Source: Pseudomonas sp. GM78
GTDB taxonomy: Bacteria > Pseudomonadota > Gammaproteobacteria > Pseudomonadales > Pseudomonadaceae
NCBI RefSeq assembly: GCF_000282475.1
Contig: NZ_AKJF01000198.1
Span: forward strand, 1 to 64,000
Length of the DNA stretch: 64,000 nt
Reading direction: 5' to 3'
Positions within the stretch are counted from its first letter, which is position 1; every line of letters begins with the position of its first letter. Below are positions 35,596-45,689 of this stretch, piece by piece. The notes under the pieces were generated by a model. It saw only the letters and a list, made by a program, of their open reading frames with translations. It was not told the DNA's origin and made no database searches. Made by a program: the position numbers and the translations under genes.

Positions 35596-38460
35596 TCAAC
35601 TTACGCCTTGCGCTTGCAGCAATCCCGCCAGGGCCTCAGCCTCAACCGGCCGACTGATCAGATAGCCCTGCACTTCGTCACAACGCTCAGCTTTCAAAAA
35701 CTCAAGCTGCTCCGGCCGCTCAACGCCTTCGGCCACCACTTTCAATTTCAAGCCGTGGGCCATCGCAATGATCGCCCGGGTGATCGCCGCGTCTTCCGTA
35801 CCCTCTCCCAGGCCCCGGATAAACGCCTGATCGATCTTCACGTAATCCACCGGGATGCGCTTGAGGTAGCTCAGGGACGAATACCCGGTACCGAAATCGT
35901 CGATCGCCAGCTTCACCCCCAACTCACGCAGTTGCTGGAACGTCGCGATAATGTGCTCGACACTGTCGAGCAGCTGACTTTCGGTCAGCTCCAGCTCCAG
36001 GTAATGCGGCGCCAGCCCGGTTTCTTCCAGCACCTGGCGCACCAGGCTGACCAGCTTGCCCTGGCGCAATTGATGCACCGACAGATTGACCGACACCCGG
36101 ATCCCCTCGAGCCCCAGGCGCTGCCACTCGCAGGCTTGCCAGCAGGCCTGGCGTAAGACGAACTCGCCGATCGGGCCGATCAACCCCGTCTCCTCCGCCA
36201 GACCGATGAAATCCCCCGGCGGCACACGCCCCATGGTCGGGTGGTCCCAGCGCACCAAGGCCTCGGCGGCATTGAGCTTGCCCGTGGCGAGGCACAGTTT
36301 CGGTTGGTAAAACACCTTCAGCTGCTTCTCTTCCACCGCTTTACGCAGATGATTTTCCAACTGCAGGCGCTCCAGGGTGCTGGCTTGCAGGCTATCGGTG
36401 TAGAACTGGAAATTGTTGCCGCCCAAATGCTTGGCGTGTTGCATGGCCATGTTTGACTGACTGACCAATGCGGATATGTCCCGGGCGTTGTCCGGCAACA
36501 GGCTGATGCCCATGGATGCGCTAACTACCAGCTCATGACCCTCGACGGTCACCGGCAAACGCAATTTTGCCGACAAGCGCGTCGCCACCCGCGCCAGACT
36601 GGAGAGGTTGCCATAGGCATTGAACAGCACGGCGAATTCATCGCCGGACAAGCGTGCGATGGTGTCTGCCTCAGGCAATGCGTTGACCAGGCGCCGGGCC
36701 ATTTTCTGCAACAGCTGATCGGCCACCTCGTGACCCAGGCTGTCGTTGAGCTGCTTGAAGCGATCCAGATTGATGTGCAACAACGCCAGGCTGCGATACC
36801 CGCCCTGACGCACACGCTGATGCGCCTCGCTCAGCCGTTCGCGGAACATCGAGCGATTGGCCAGCCCCGTGAGTTCGTCATGATGGGTCAGGTAGCGCAT
36901 GCGCTCTTCGGATTCTCGCCGTGCCGAGAGATCCGCGAAGAAGCCCACGATATGGCTGACATTTCCACGAATATTGCGCACTGCAGTCAATTGCAGCCAT
37001 TGCGGATACATCTCGCCATTCTTGCGGGTTTCCACCAGCTCACCCTGCCAACTGCCGTGCTGCTCCAGGGCTTGATGGATCGCACCGTAATGTCGGCGAG
37101 CATCGCGACTGCAAGGCAAATCGACCACCTTACGCCCGAGAATTTCCTCGATTTCATAGCCGGTCACCCGGCTGAAGGCTTGATTGACCGCGATCAGGGC
37201 GTAATTCGGATCGAAAATCACGATACCTTCGCTGGCCGCCTCGAACACCGTCGCCGCCAACTGCAGTTGCTCTTCCTGGGCCTTGCCGACGCTGATATCG
37301 CGCCGCGTGCCCACCATGCGAATCACTCGGCCGTTGTCGGCGCGTTCCACTGCCCGTCCGCGGTCCTCGATCCACACCCAGTGGCCATCGCCATGCCGCA
37401 CGCGGTACTCGATCTGGTAATCCTCGGTACGGCCTTTCAAATGCTCGACCAAGGCCCTTTTCAGTGCAGGTAGATCGTCGGGATGCAGGCGCGGTTTGAG
37501 GTGGCGCAGTAATGCCGTTACCTGTTCCGGCGCCAGGCCGAATAATTCCTGGATATGCGTGTGATGGACTTCGTCGGTTTGCAGGTTCCAGTCCCACAAC
37601 CCCAGCTCGCTGGCTTTCAATGCCAGCGCCAGGCGCGCCTCACTCTGGCTCAGTGCCTGGCTGGCCGCCTCCAGTTCCAGACTGCGCTGGGCGACACGGT
37701 TTTCCAGGTCGACCTGGATTTCGCGCAATTCGTCTTCGGCGCGTCGACGCTGATCGATTTCCCTGGCCAGCTTCTGATTGAGCTGGTCGCTGCAGTTCTG
37801 CGCCTGCTGCAGATTTTCGATCAGCGCCTGATTCTGGAAGCGTCGCAACAGTCCGCGATCGATCAGCCGATTCACCTGCCAGGCGACCACACTCAGCGCA
37901 CCCAGCAGAATCAGGCCGAACCAGCCCCAGCCGTGCTCGTCCCCGCCCCAGAACATATAGGCAATGGCCGGCAACAGACAGGGCAAGGTGAAGGACAGGA
38001 ACGCAGGCAAACTCACCGCGTAGGCCACGCTGGCCGACAGCGCTGCGGCACCGATCAGGCCGAACACCCACGCTTGTTGAATGAAATTATCGGCGGGAAC
38101 CAGGGCGATACCGGCACCGGCCAGGGTCAAGCCGGTGAGACCAGAGCCCAGTAAAAACATGCGGCGCCAGATCGGATGCGCCTGGCGGTTGGGAATCGCC
38201 GAATCGAAGGCCGCCACCTGGATCACCCGCAATGCGACCAACGACAGCAACCACACCAGCCAGACACTGACCAGGAAATAACGCTGCGGACTCCAGAGCA
38301 ATCCGGCGCACACCAGGCCATTGATCAACATGAACAGCGTGGGCAGCAAGGAACCCTGATACAGCAGACGCGTGCGTTCGACCGCCATTTCCATGGCGAA
38401 TTGTTTACGGATCACCCGGGGCTCCACAGTAGGGCCCGACAGGTCGATGCTGAGGGTCAT
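35596..38460 (-). CDS. PAS-GGDEF-EAL cyclic-di-GMP protein
   Basis: About 954 residues. An N-terminal membrane sensor with about six segments (roughly 30-190) is followed by a coiled coil, two PAS domains (about 265-520), a GGDEF domain with RLSGDEF, and an EAL domain with EALVRW. EAL catalytic patterns are complete (NLSVHQLR, ELTESQLL, DDFGTGYSSLSYLK, KIDQAFI, AEGVE), so phosphodiesterase activity is likely; SGDEF is a usual active-cyclase variant. The start at 38460 (MTLSID) is uncertain; 38493 is an alternative. Position next to uvrD matches PAO1 PA5442. Confidence 0.9.
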   Translation of the reverse strand: MTLSIDLSGPTVEPRVIRKQFAMEMAVERTRLLYQGSLLPTLFMLINGLVCAGLLWSPQRYFLVSVWLVWLLSLVALRVIQVAAFDSAIPNRQAHPIWRRMFLLGSGLTGLTLAGAGIALVPADNFIQQAWVFGLIGAAALSASVAYAVSLPAFLSFTLPCLLPAIAYMFWGGDEHGWGWFGLILLGALSVVAWQVNRLIDRGLLRRFQNQALIENLQQAQNCSDQLNQKLAREIDQRRRAEDELREIQVDLENRVAQRSLELEAASQALSQSEARLALALKASELGLWDWNLQTDEVHHTHIQELFGLAPEQVTALLRHLKPRLHPDDLPALKRALVEHLKGRTEDYQIEYRVRHGDGHWVWIEDRGRAVERADNGRVIRMVGTRRDISVGKAQEEQLQLAATVFEAASEGIVIFDPNYALIAVNQAFSRVTGYEIEEILGRKVVDLPCSRDARRHYGAIHQALEQHGSWQGELVETRKNGEMYPQWLQLTAVRNIRGNVSHIVGFFADLSARRESEERMRYLTHHDELTGLANRSMFRERLSEAHQRVRQGGYRSLALLHINLDRFKQLNDSLGHEVADQLLQKMARRLVNALPEADTIARLSGDEFAVLFNAYGNLSSLARVATRLSAKLRLPVTVEGHELVVSASMGISLLPDNARDISALVSQSNMAMQHAKHLGGNNFQFYTDSLQASTLERLQLENHLRKAVEEKQLKVFYQPKLCLATGKLNAAEALVRWDHPTMGRVPPGDFIGLAEETGLIGPIGEFVLRQACWQACEWQRLGLEGIRVSVNLSVHQLRQGKLVSLVRQVLEETGLAPHYLELELTESQLLDSVEHIIATFQQLRELGVKLAIDDFGTGYSSLSYLKRIPVDYVKIDQAFIRGLGEGTEDAAITRAIIAMAHGLKLKVVAEGVERPEQLEFLKAERCDEVQGYLISRPVEAEALAGLLQAQGVS

Positions 38461-38717
38461 AGGCAGTGTTCTTGTTCTTATAATGATGAGCATGTGCCCG
38501 AAACGTGGACGGAGCATACACAAGCCAATGCCCGGACCAAACTGCTCCTGATCAAAAAACAGACCAAAGTATCAGCCGTCAGCAGTGGCAAAATGCCGTC
38601 AGACGGGGCCGGCAAACGATTGCAACCGATGACTGACCGGTCGTCCCGTGCGTAACTTTCATCGGCTAAAACGAAGCGGGGTTTGCCCGTGGTGACGCAG
38701 CCCCATAGAATGCCCCG

Positions 38718-40901
38718 ATGCGCGATGATCTCTCCCTTCTGCTGAACTCCCTCAACGATGCCCAACGCCAGGCCGTAGCTGCCCCCGTGGGTCGTCAGTT
38801 GGTCCTGGCCGGTGCTGGTTCCGGTAAAACCCGAGTGCTGGTGCACCGTATCGCCTGGTTGATCCAGGTCGAAAACGCCTCGCCCCACTCCATCCTGTCG
38901 GTGACCTTCACCAACAAGGCTGCTGCCGAGATGCGCCAGCGCATCGAGCAGTTGATGGGTATCAACCCGGCCGGCATGTGGGTCGGCACTTTCCACGGCC
39001 TGGCGCACCGCTTGCTGCGGGCGCACTGGCAGGAAGCGGGCTTGAGCCAGACTTTCCAGATCCTCGACAGCGACGACCAGCAACGCCTGGTCAAGCGGGT
39101 GATCCGCGAGCTCGGCCTGGACGAACAGCGCTGGCCCGCCCGTCAGGCCCAATGGTTCATCAACGGGCAGAAAGACGAAGGCCTGCGCCCGCAACACATC
39201 CAGGCCAGCGGCGACCTGTTCCTGGCGACCATGCGCGGCATCTATGAAGCCTACGAGGCCGCCTGCCTGCGCGCCGGCGTGATCGATTTCTCCGAATTGC
39301 TGCTGCGCGCACTCGACTTGTGGCGCGATCACCCTGGCCTGCTGGCGCACTATCAGAAGCGTTTCCGGCACATCCTGGTGGACGAGTTCCAGGACACCAA
39401 CGCCGTGCAGTACGCCTGGTTGCGCCTGCTGGCCAAAGGTGGCGACAGCCTGATGGTGGTGGGCGACGACGACCAGTCGATCTACGGCTGGCGTGGCGCG
39501 AAAATCGAGAACATCTACCAGTATTCCGAAGACTTCCCAGACGCCGAAACCATTCGCCTGGAGCAGAACTATCGCTCCACCGCCGGCATCCTCAAGGCTG
39601 CCAACGCCCTGATCGCCAACAACACCGGGCGTTTGGGCAAGGAGCTGTGGACCGATGGCGGCGACGGCGAGGCGATCAACCTGTACGCCGCGTTCAACGA
39701 ACACGATGAAGCTCGCTACGTTGTCGAAACCATCGAAAGTGCGCTGAAAACCGGCTTGGCTCGCAGCGATATCGCGATTCTGTACCGCTCCAACGCCCAA
39801 TCGCGCGTGTTGGAAGAAGCCTTGCTGCGCGAGCGCATTCCGTATCGCATCTATGGCGGCCAGCGCTTCTTCGAACGTGCTGAAATCAAGAACGCCATGG
39901 CCTACCTGCGCTTGCTCGAAGGCCGTGGCAACGATGCCGCGCTGGAACGGGTGATCAACGTGCCGGCCCGGGGCATCGGCGAGAAAACCGTCGAAGCCAT
40001 CCGCGACCACGCCCGCCACAGCGATGTGTCGATGTGGGAAGCGATGCGTCTGCTGGTAGCCAATAAAGGCGTTACCGGCCGGGCAGCCAGCGCGCTGGGC
40101 GCATTTATCGAGTTGATCGAGAACCTCGCCGCCAAGTGCATGGAAATGCCGTTGCACCTCATGACCCAGACCGTCATCGAACAGTCGGGGCTGATCGCCT
40201 ATCACGAAGCGGAAAAAGGCGAGAAGGGCCAGGCCCGGGTAGAAAACCTTGAGGAACTGGTCAGCGCGGCGCGCAACTTCGAAAACAGCGAAGAGGACGA
40301 GGACCTGACGCCACTGGCGGCCTTCCTCGGTCACGCCTCGCTGGAAGCCGGCGATACCCAGGCCGACGAACACGAAGACAGCATTCAATTGATGACCCTG
40401 CACAGCGCCAAGGGCCTGGAATTCCCCTATGTATTCCTGGTGGGCATGGAAGAAGGCCTGTTCCCGCACAAGATGAGCCTGGAAGAGCCCGGCCGCCTTG
40501 AGGAAGAGCGTCGCCTGGCCTATGTCGGCATCACGCGGGCCATGCAGAACCTGGTGATGACCTATGCTGAAACCCGACGCCTGTACGGCAGTGAGACCTA
40601 CAACAAGGTTTCGCGATTCGTACGCGAAGTGCCCAAGGGCCTGATTCAGGAAGTGCGGCTGTCCAACAGCGTCAGCCGGCCGTACGGCGGCAACCAGTCG
40701 ATGAGTGGCAGCAACCTGTTCAGCGGCAGCGAGATTCCGCAGACCGGCTTTAGCCTGGGCCAGACTGTGCGCCATTCGATCTTCGGTGACGGCGTGATCC
40801 TCAACTTCGAAGGCGCCGGGGCGGCGGCTCGGGTGCAGGTCAACTTCAGCGAAGGCAGCAAATGGCTGATGCTGGGTTACGCCAAGCTGGAAGCTATTTA
40901 A
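38718..40901 (+). CDS. uvrD: UvrD, DNA helicase II
   Basis: 727-residue superfamily 1 3'-5' helicase of nucleotide-excision and mismatch repair. Walker A GAGSGKTRVL, motif II LVDEFQDTN, motif III VGDDDQSIYGWRGA, motif IV ENYRST-type and motif VI YVGITRA are all present. The C-terminus (SLGQTVRHSIFGDGVILNFEG) is the Tudor-like RNA-polymerase-binding tail. Length is standard. Confidence 0.97.
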   Translation: MRDDLSLLLNSLNDAQRQAVAAPVGRQLVLAGAGSGKTRVLVHRIAWLIQVENASPHSILSVTFTNKAAAEMRQRIEQLMGINPAGMWVGTFHGLAHRLLRAHWQEAGLSQTFQILDSDDQQRLVKRVIRELGLDEQRWPARQAQWFINGQKDEGLRPQHIQASGDLFLATMRGIYEAYEAACLRAGVIDFSELLLRALDLWRDHPGLLAHYQKRFRHILVDEFQDTNAVQYAWLRLLAKGGDSLMVVGDDDQSIYGWRGAKIENIYQYSEDFPDAETIRLEQNYRSTAGILKAANALIANNTGRLGKELWTDGGDGEAINLYAAFNEHDEARYVVETIESALKTGLARSDIAILYRSNAQSRVLEEALLRERIPYRIYGGQRFFERAEIKNAMAYLRLLEGRGNDAALERVINVPARGIGEKTVEAIRDHARHSDVSMWEAMRLLVANKGVTGRAASALGAFIELIENLAAKCMEMPLHLMTQTVIEQSGLIAYHEAEKGEKGQARVENLEELVSAARNFENSEEDEDLTPLAAFLGHASLEAGDTQADEHEDSIQLMTLHSAKGLEFPYVFLVGMEEGLFPHKMSLEEPGRLEEERRLAYVGITRAMQNLVMTYAETRRLYGSETYNKVSRFVREVPKGLIQEVRLSNSVSRPYGGNQSMSGSNLFSGSEIPQTGFSLGQTVRHSIFGDGVILNFEGAGAAARVQVNFSEGSKWLMLGYAKLEAI

Positions 40902-40921
40902 GGTCGCACTGACTGTTTTTC

Positions 40922-41009
40922 TGTGGGAGCGAGCCTGCTCGCGAAGAACGATGACGTGGTGTTTCAGAGACACCCTGCATTCTCATTCGCGAGCAGGCTC
41001 GCTCCCACA
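40922..41009. repeat. REPIN after uvrD
   Basis: TGTGGGAGCGAGCCTGCTCGCGAA and its complement with an inner spacer of about 40 bases. Confidence 0.9.
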
Positions 41010-41036
41010 GGTTGATCTGACTAAAGGCGCTGAAAA

Positions 41037-41477
41037 ATGGGCTCAGGCTTCTTTTCTTCCTGGACATTCTGGGCCCTGCTATCCGCAGCCTTCGCGGCAA
41101 TGACCGCCATTTTCGCGAAGATCGGCGTCGAAAACGTCAATCCAGACTTCGCCACCCTGTTACGCACCGTGGTGGTGCTGGTCAGCCTGGCCTTGATTTT
41201 GTACGCCACGGGCCAATATCAGTCTTTAGGATCGATCTCTTCCAGGAGCTACCTGTTCCTGTTGTTGTCGGGACTGGCCACCGGTGCGTCGTGGATTTGC
41301 TACTTCCGCGCACTCAAGGTCGGCCCGGCCTCACTGGTCGCTCCCGTGGACAAACTCAGCGTGGTGTTGGTGGCCGTGCTCGGTGTGGTCCTGCTGGGGG
41401 AAAAGCTCGATCTGCGCCAATGGAGTGGGATTGGCCTGATCACGGCGGGCGTCATCATGCTCGCGCTGCGACGCTAG
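41037..41477 (+). CDS. Single-domain EamA transporter
   Basis: 146 residues, about five membrane segments. One EamA repeat only: it begins FWALLSAAFAAMTAIFAKIG and ends with GEKLDLRQWSGIGLITAGVIML. Two-domain family members carry two such repeats; a single one would need to dimerise, as small drug/metabolite transporters do. Substrate unknown. It is preceded by a REPIN and transcribed separately. Confidence 0.85.
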   Translation: MGSGFFSSWTFWALLSAAFAAMTAIFAKIGVENVNPDFATLLRTVVVLVSLALILYATGQYQSLGSISSRSYLFLLLSGLATGASWICYFRALKVGPASLVAPVDKLSVVLVAVLGVVLLGEKLDLRQWSGIGLITAGVIMLALRR

Positions 41478-41657
41478 ATATCCTTTCCTACAGAACTTAT
41501 CCACTTTTCCTACAGACCAAAGTTAACAAGCCCTATTGCGCTGACTGAAGCTGAATGCAACCTGTCAGGCAAAAGCTCGAAACACTCTGCCGCTAGCCAG
41601 TAACACTTCAGCTGTGCAACATGGCGCGCGTGCCTTCCACAAATGGGAATTCCCTTT

Positions 41658-42536
41658 ATGAAACGTTTTCTTAGCATCGCCATGGCGTTGTGCATCGGCT
41701 TGACGATGAGCCTCGACGCCAATGCCGCCAAGCGCTTTGGTGGTGGCAAAAGCGCAGGCGCTGCGCCGACGCACCAGACCAGCCAGATGGCTCCTTCTTC
41801 TCCAGGCATGGGCGGCGCTGCGGCGACCGCTGGTGCAGCCGGTGCCGCGGGCGCCGCAGCCAAGGCCGGTGGCGCTTCGCGCTGGCTTGGCCCTCTGGCC
41901 GGCATCGCCGCCGGTGGCCTGTTGGCATCCATGTTCATGGGCGACGGTTTCCAGGGCATGCAGATTTTCGACATCCTGATCATGGCGGTCATCGCGTTCC
42001 TGGTCTTCCGCTTCATCGCCGCTCGTCGTCGCAAGCAGCAGCCGCAAATGGCTCCGGCAGGCTACGCGCCGATGCAACGTGAAGCGTTCGAACCCAAGCC
42101 TGCTGGTGGTTCGATCTTCGGTGGCGCGGCAGCACCGGTTGCCGCTCGTCCGGTAATCAACGCTCCAGCCTGGTTCAACGAAAACAACTTCATCGAAGCC
42201 GCGCGCAATCACTTCCAGTCCCTGCAGCAACACTGGGACGCGAATGAAATGGACAAGATCGCCGAGTTCGTGACCCCGCAAATGCTGGAATTCCTCAAGC
42301 GCGAACGTGCTGACCTGGGTGACGGCTTCCAGTCCACCTACATTGATAACCTCAATGTGCAACTGGACGGTGTGGATGATCGCGCCGACAAGACCATCGC
42401 CACCCTGACCTTCAGCGGCGTGTCGAAAACCTCGCGTTTCGACCAGGGTGAAGTTTTCAGCGAAAGCTGGAACATGGAACGTGCACAAGGTGAAAACCAG
42501 CCTTGGCTGGTGGCCGGTATCCGCCAGAACGGCTGA
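41658..42536 (+). CDS. Tim44-like domain protein
   Basis: 292 residues from ATG 41658; an upstream ATG at 41643 is in frame. A signal peptide (about 1-22) precedes an Ala/Gly-rich region and a membrane segment (about 75-120, with LIMAVIAFLVFRFIAARRRK). The C-terminal Tim44-like domain (about 170-290, FNENNFIEAARNHFQSLQQHWD) is known from mitochondrial import and bacterial membrane proteins. Bacterial role unknown; membrane-attached by inference. Terminator follows. Confidence 0.88.
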   Translation: MKRFLSIAMALCIGLTMSLDANAAKRFGGGKSAGAAPTHQTSQMAPSSPGMGGAAATAGAAGAAGAAAKAGGASRWLGPLAGIAAGGLLASMFMGDGFQGMQIFDILIMAVIAFLVFRFIAARRRKQQPQMAPAGYAPMQREAFEPKPAGGSIFGGAAAPVAARPVINAPAWFNENNFIEAARNHFQSLQQHWDANEMDKIAEFVTPQMLEFLKRERADLGDGFQSTYIDNLNVQLDGVDDRADKTIATLTFSGVSKTSRFDQGEVFSESWNMERAQGENQPWLVAGIRQNG

Positions 42537-42565
42537 TTCCCCTCCGCGCTTCACTTGATGTAATA

Positions 42566-42591
42566 AAAACCCCAGCCTCGGCTGGGGTTTT
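42566..42591 (+). terminator. Terminator after the Tim44-like gene
   Basis: Stem AAAACCCCAGCC / GGCTGGGGTTTT with a very tight loop (effectively CTCG), ending in TTTT. Confidence 0.92.
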
Positions 42592-42674
42592 CTATTTCGC
42601 GGTTGCATCTATAGCGAGCTACTGTATAAACCGCCCCATATAAACCGCGCCATACAAGCAAGAGGATCCCGGAC

Positions 42675-43082
42675 GTGGAAGAAATCATCGAACAACTGCG
42701 TGAAGCCAACGAACCGGTACCGGTCCCCTTGGAGTTGCCCGACGAAGATCTGCTGGTCGAAATCGAAGAACAACTGTTCATCGACATTCCGTTCGTCTTC
42801 AGAGAGTTCCTGCTGACCGTCAGCGACGTGGTCTATGGCAGCCTGGAGCCGGTCACCGTCACTGACCCGCAATCCCACACCTACCTGCCGGACGTAGCCG
42901 CCAACGCCTGGGATGCAGGCGTCGATCGCAGCCTGATCCCGATCTGCCAGGACGGCGACGACTACTACTGCGTCGAAGAAGACGGCACCGTGGTGCTTTG
43001 GCAGGCCGAAGAAGAGCTGATCGCCGAAGAAACCTGGGAATCGGTATGGCACTGGGCGCGGGACGTCTGGCTGGAAAGCTGA
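42675..43082 (+). CDS. SMI1/KNR4 (SUKH-1) family protein
   Basis: 135 residues from a GTG start with GAGGA 8 bases upstream. Acidic throughout. The SUKH fold is suggested by IEEQLFIDIPFVFREFLLTVSDV and ICQDGDDYYCVEEDGTVVLW. SUKH proteins are often immunity proteins of toxin systems, but no toxin gene is nearby, and single chromosomal copies like this are common in pseudomonads. Its partner is unknown. Confidence 0.8.
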   Translation: MEEIIEQLREANEPVPVPLELPDEDLLVEIEEQLFIDIPFVFREFLLTVSDVVYGSLEPVTVTDPQSHTYLPDVAANAWDAGVDRSLIPICQDGDDYYCVEEDGTVVLWQAEEELIAEETWESVWHWARDVWLES

Positions 43083-43105
43083 GCCGTTCGACGCCCCTCA
43101 CATGA

Positions 43106-44869
43106 TCAATGCCCCGGCGAATCCTTGTGGTTTTCCAGGGTATCGAGCAAGGCCACCTGCATCCGTGTGTGCACTCGGATGAACCAGCGCCAGAGCAGCG
43201 CCGCTACGGCGGCCGCGACCACGGCGATCAGGACCAGCAACTTGTTGGTCGGCAGAATACTGGCCGACAAGGCTGCCAGCAGCAGGAAAATCACCAGCAG
43301 CGAGAGGATCGGGATCACTTCGGAGATCACCCGGCGCACTCGCTGCGTGTGACGGCCCGCCATCTCCGGTTTGACGCCCATTTCCGCCAGCAACATCGAC
43401 AGCGCCTTGAGCTTGCGATACGCGGCAATCAGGAAGGGCAGCGACAGCAGCAGCGCCCCGCCCCAGATCAACGCTTTCTGCCAGCTCGGGTCACTGATCC
43501 AGTCTTGCAGGTAAGTAGATATGCCTTCGGCGAAGTAAGCGCCCGCGAAGAAAATCGCAATCACCAACGCCAGATTGACCCCCACCTGCAGCAAAATCCG
43601 CCGAATCATCGAAGCCAGCAACGCACCCTCACCCTGCGGCTGGATGCTGCGCAACCATTCACCATACATCCCCAACACCCGAGCCAGCCGTTGCGGCATC
43701 ACCGCAGCCAGTTTGATCGACAGCGGGTCGGCTGCGCGGATCAGATAGGGCGTCATCAGCGTGGTTAGCACCGAGACCGCCACGGCCACCGGGTAAAGGA
43801 AGTTACTGGTGACCTGCAGGGTCATGCCCAGCGATGCAATGATGAAAGAGAATTCGCCAATCTGCGACAGCCCCATCCCGACTCGCAGCGAGGTACGCCC
43901 GTCGTTGCCGGCGATAAAGGCGCCAAGGCCGCACGACAGCATCTTGCCGAGCACCACCGCCACGGTGATCACCGCAATTGGCCAGGCGTATTGCAGCAGT
44001 ATCATGGGATCGAGCATCAGGCCGATGGCGACGAAAAAAATCGCACTGAACAGGTCGCGAACCGGTTCGATCAGGCGTTCGATTTTCAGCAACTGCCGAG
44101 ACTCAGCCATGATCGCGCCAATCAGGAACGCACCGAGCACCATGCTGTACTCAAGCTTGACCACCAGCAGGCAGAAGCCAAAACACAGGCCCAGCACAGT
44201 GATCAGCAGCATTTCGTTGCTTTCGAACTTGGCCACGTAGGCCAGCAAACGCGGCACCAGCAAAATGCCAATGACCAGCGCGACAATCATGAACAGCGAA
44301 AGCTTGCCGACGGTGGAGAACACCTCGCTCGAACTGACCGTGCCGCTGACCGCGATACTCGACAGCAAGGCGATGATGCCGATACCCAGGATGTCTTCGA
44401 CGATCAGTACGCCGAATATCAACTGCGCAAAGCGCTGGTTTTTCATCTTCAGGTCATTGAGCGCCTTGACGATGATGGTGGTCGAGGAAATGGCCAGAAT
44501 CGCCCCGAGGAATAGCGAATCCATGGTGTTCCAATCGAACCAGCGGCCGATTTCGTAGCCGATCCAGATCATCAGCACGATTTCCAGGAACGCCGCGATA
44601 AACGCCGTGGCGCCGACCTTGAACAGCTTGCGCAGGCTGAACTCCAGGCCCAGGCAGAACATCAGGAATATCACCCCCAGCTCCGCCAGGGTCTTGATGG
44701 TCTCTTCGTCGTGGATCAGGCTGAACGGCGGAGTGTGCGGGCCGATGATGAAGCCGGCCACAATGTAGCCCAGCACCACCGGCTGCTTGAACCGATGGAA
44801 AAGTACGGTCACCACGCCTGCGACCAACATGATCACTGCCAGATCCTGAATAAAACTGATGGCATGCAT
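43106..44869 (-). CDS. Cation:proton antiporter, CPA2 family
   Basis: 587 residues. About twelve membrane segments form the Na+/H+ exchanger domain (1-400), with LAELGVIFLMFCLGLEFSL and the VEDILGIGI motif containing the ion-binding Asp. A further membrane part (410-565) replaces the usual RCK/TrkA-N domain, which is absent. Probably a K+/H+ or Na+/H+ exchanger; labelled potassium efflux in PAO1 (PA5518). Regulation by nucleotide binding is unlikely because the TrkA-N domain is missing. Confidence 0.88.
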   Translation of the reverse strand: MHAISFIQDLAVIMLVAGVVTVLFHRFKQPVVLGYIVAGFIIGPHTPPFSLIHDEETIKTLAELGVIFLMFCLGLEFSLRKLFKVGATAFIAAFLEIVLMIWIGYEIGRWFDWNTMDSLFLGAILAISSTTIIVKALNDLKMKNQRFAQLIFGVLIVEDILGIGIIALLSSIAVSGTVSSSEVFSTVGKLSLFMIVALVIGILLVPRLLAYVAKFESNEMLLITVLGLCFGFCLLVVKLEYSMVLGAFLIGAIMAESRQLLKIERLIEPVRDLFSAIFFVAIGLMLDPMILLQYAWPIAVITVAVVLGKMLSCGLGAFIAGNDGRTSLRVGMGLSQIGEFSFIIASLGMTLQVTSNFLYPVAVAVSVLTTLMTPYLIRAADPLSIKLAAVMPQRLARVLGMYGEWLRSIQPQGEGALLASMIRRILLQVGVNLALVIAIFFAGAYFAEGISTYLQDWISDPSWQKALIWGGALLLSLPFLIAAYRKLKALSMLLAEMGVKPEMAGRHTQRVRRVISEVIPILSLLVIFLLLAALSASILPTNKLLVLIAVVAAAVAALLWRWFIRVHTRMQVALLDTLENHKDSPGH

Positions 44870-45155
44870 GGCGTGGGGCTCCTTGGGTGCAATGGCTTAA
44901 TCACCGGACGCGGGAAGTCTCCGATTTGAGCAGTGTAAAAACCTGCTTCTCGTGTAGGACTATTCCCTTGGTCTGGGCTTTTGCAGGGTAACACCGCGAC
45001 TTCCGGCGCAAAGGCGGTGCAATATATGGAAACAGATCGATTGGGCGTGACGGCGGTCGCCCGCGCGGCGTCCCGATATCTGTTGGTTTGAAAAAAACCG
45101 CTGAAGCGCCCGCAGAGGTGCGTCCCTCAACCTTGCCTTGACCCGTGAGATCGCT

Positions 45156-45638
45156 ATGGAACCCGGAAACGCCCAGCTGTCGATGACAGTATTGATGACC
45201 CCCGACATGGCCAATTTCTCTGGCAATGTTCATGGTGGCACCCTGCTCAAGTACCTCGACGAAGTCGCTTATGCCTGCGCCAGCCGCTATGCCGGCCGCT
45301 ATGTGGTGACCCTGTCGGTGGATCAGGTGATTTTCCGCGAGCCGATCCATGTCGGTGAACTGGTGACCTTCCTGGCGTCGGTCAATTACACCGGCAACAC
45401 CTCCATGGAGGTGGGCATCAAAGTGGTGACCGAGAATATCCGTGAGCGCTCGGTACGCCATACCAACAGCTGCTTCTTCACCATGGTTGCGGTGGATGAC
45501 CAGCGCAAACCAGCGCCGGTGCCGCCGCTGCAACCTGAAAACAGCGAAGACAAGCGTCGTTATATGCAGGCGCAGCAACGTCGTCAGATTCGTCAGGAGC
45601 TGGAAAAGCGTTATCAGGAAATCAAGGGCGACGCTTAA
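45156..45638 (+). CDS. Acyl-CoA thioesterase (hot-dog family)
   Basis: 160 residues from ATG 45156 (MEPGNAQLSM). The hot-dog core has NFSGNVHGGTLLKYLDEVAYACASRYAG, with the catalytic Asp region, then a positively charged C-terminal helix (QQRRQIRQELEKRYQE). It is similar to the BFIT/YciA group that cleaves medium/long acyl-CoA. It is divergent from the antiporter gene; 286 bases lie between, with no clear element except a weak CACCGC/GCGGTG hairpin near 44992-45019. Confidence 0.88.
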   Translation: MEPGNAQLSMTVLMTPDMANFSGNVHGGTLLKYLDEVAYACASRYAGRYVVTLSVDQVIFREPIHVGELVTFLASVNYTGNTSMEVGIKVVTENIRERSVRHTNSCFFTMVAVDDQRKPAPVPPLQPENSEDKRRYMQAQQRRQIRQELEKRYQEIKGDA

Positions 45639-45646
45639 AGCAAAGA

Positions 45647-45671
45647 ATCGCAGCCTTCTGCAGGCTGCGAT
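45647..45671. terminator. Hairpin between thioesterase and pdxY genes
   Basis: Ten-bp stem ATCGCAGCCT / AGGCTGCGAT with a TCTGC loop, followed by CCTTTCG. It lies between convergent genes and can end the thioesterase transcript. Confidence 0.8.
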
Positions 45672-45689
45672 CCTTTCGCCGTAACCGGA

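Noticed and set aside
38478-40973. An 831-codon minus-strand frame opposite uvrD
   Set aside because: Same antisense composition as above, and it covers an unmistakable UvrD with all helicase motifs.
41497-41505. TTATCCACT, a DnaA-box-like sequence
   Set aside because: A single copy with no neighbouring boxes, no AT-rich unwinding region and no dnaA/dnaN genes; not an origin.
42675-43082. SMI1/KNR4 protein as part of a toxin-immunity island
   Set aside because: No toxin, secretion or polymorphic-tip gene lies nearby; the neighbours are a Tim44-like gene and an antiporter.
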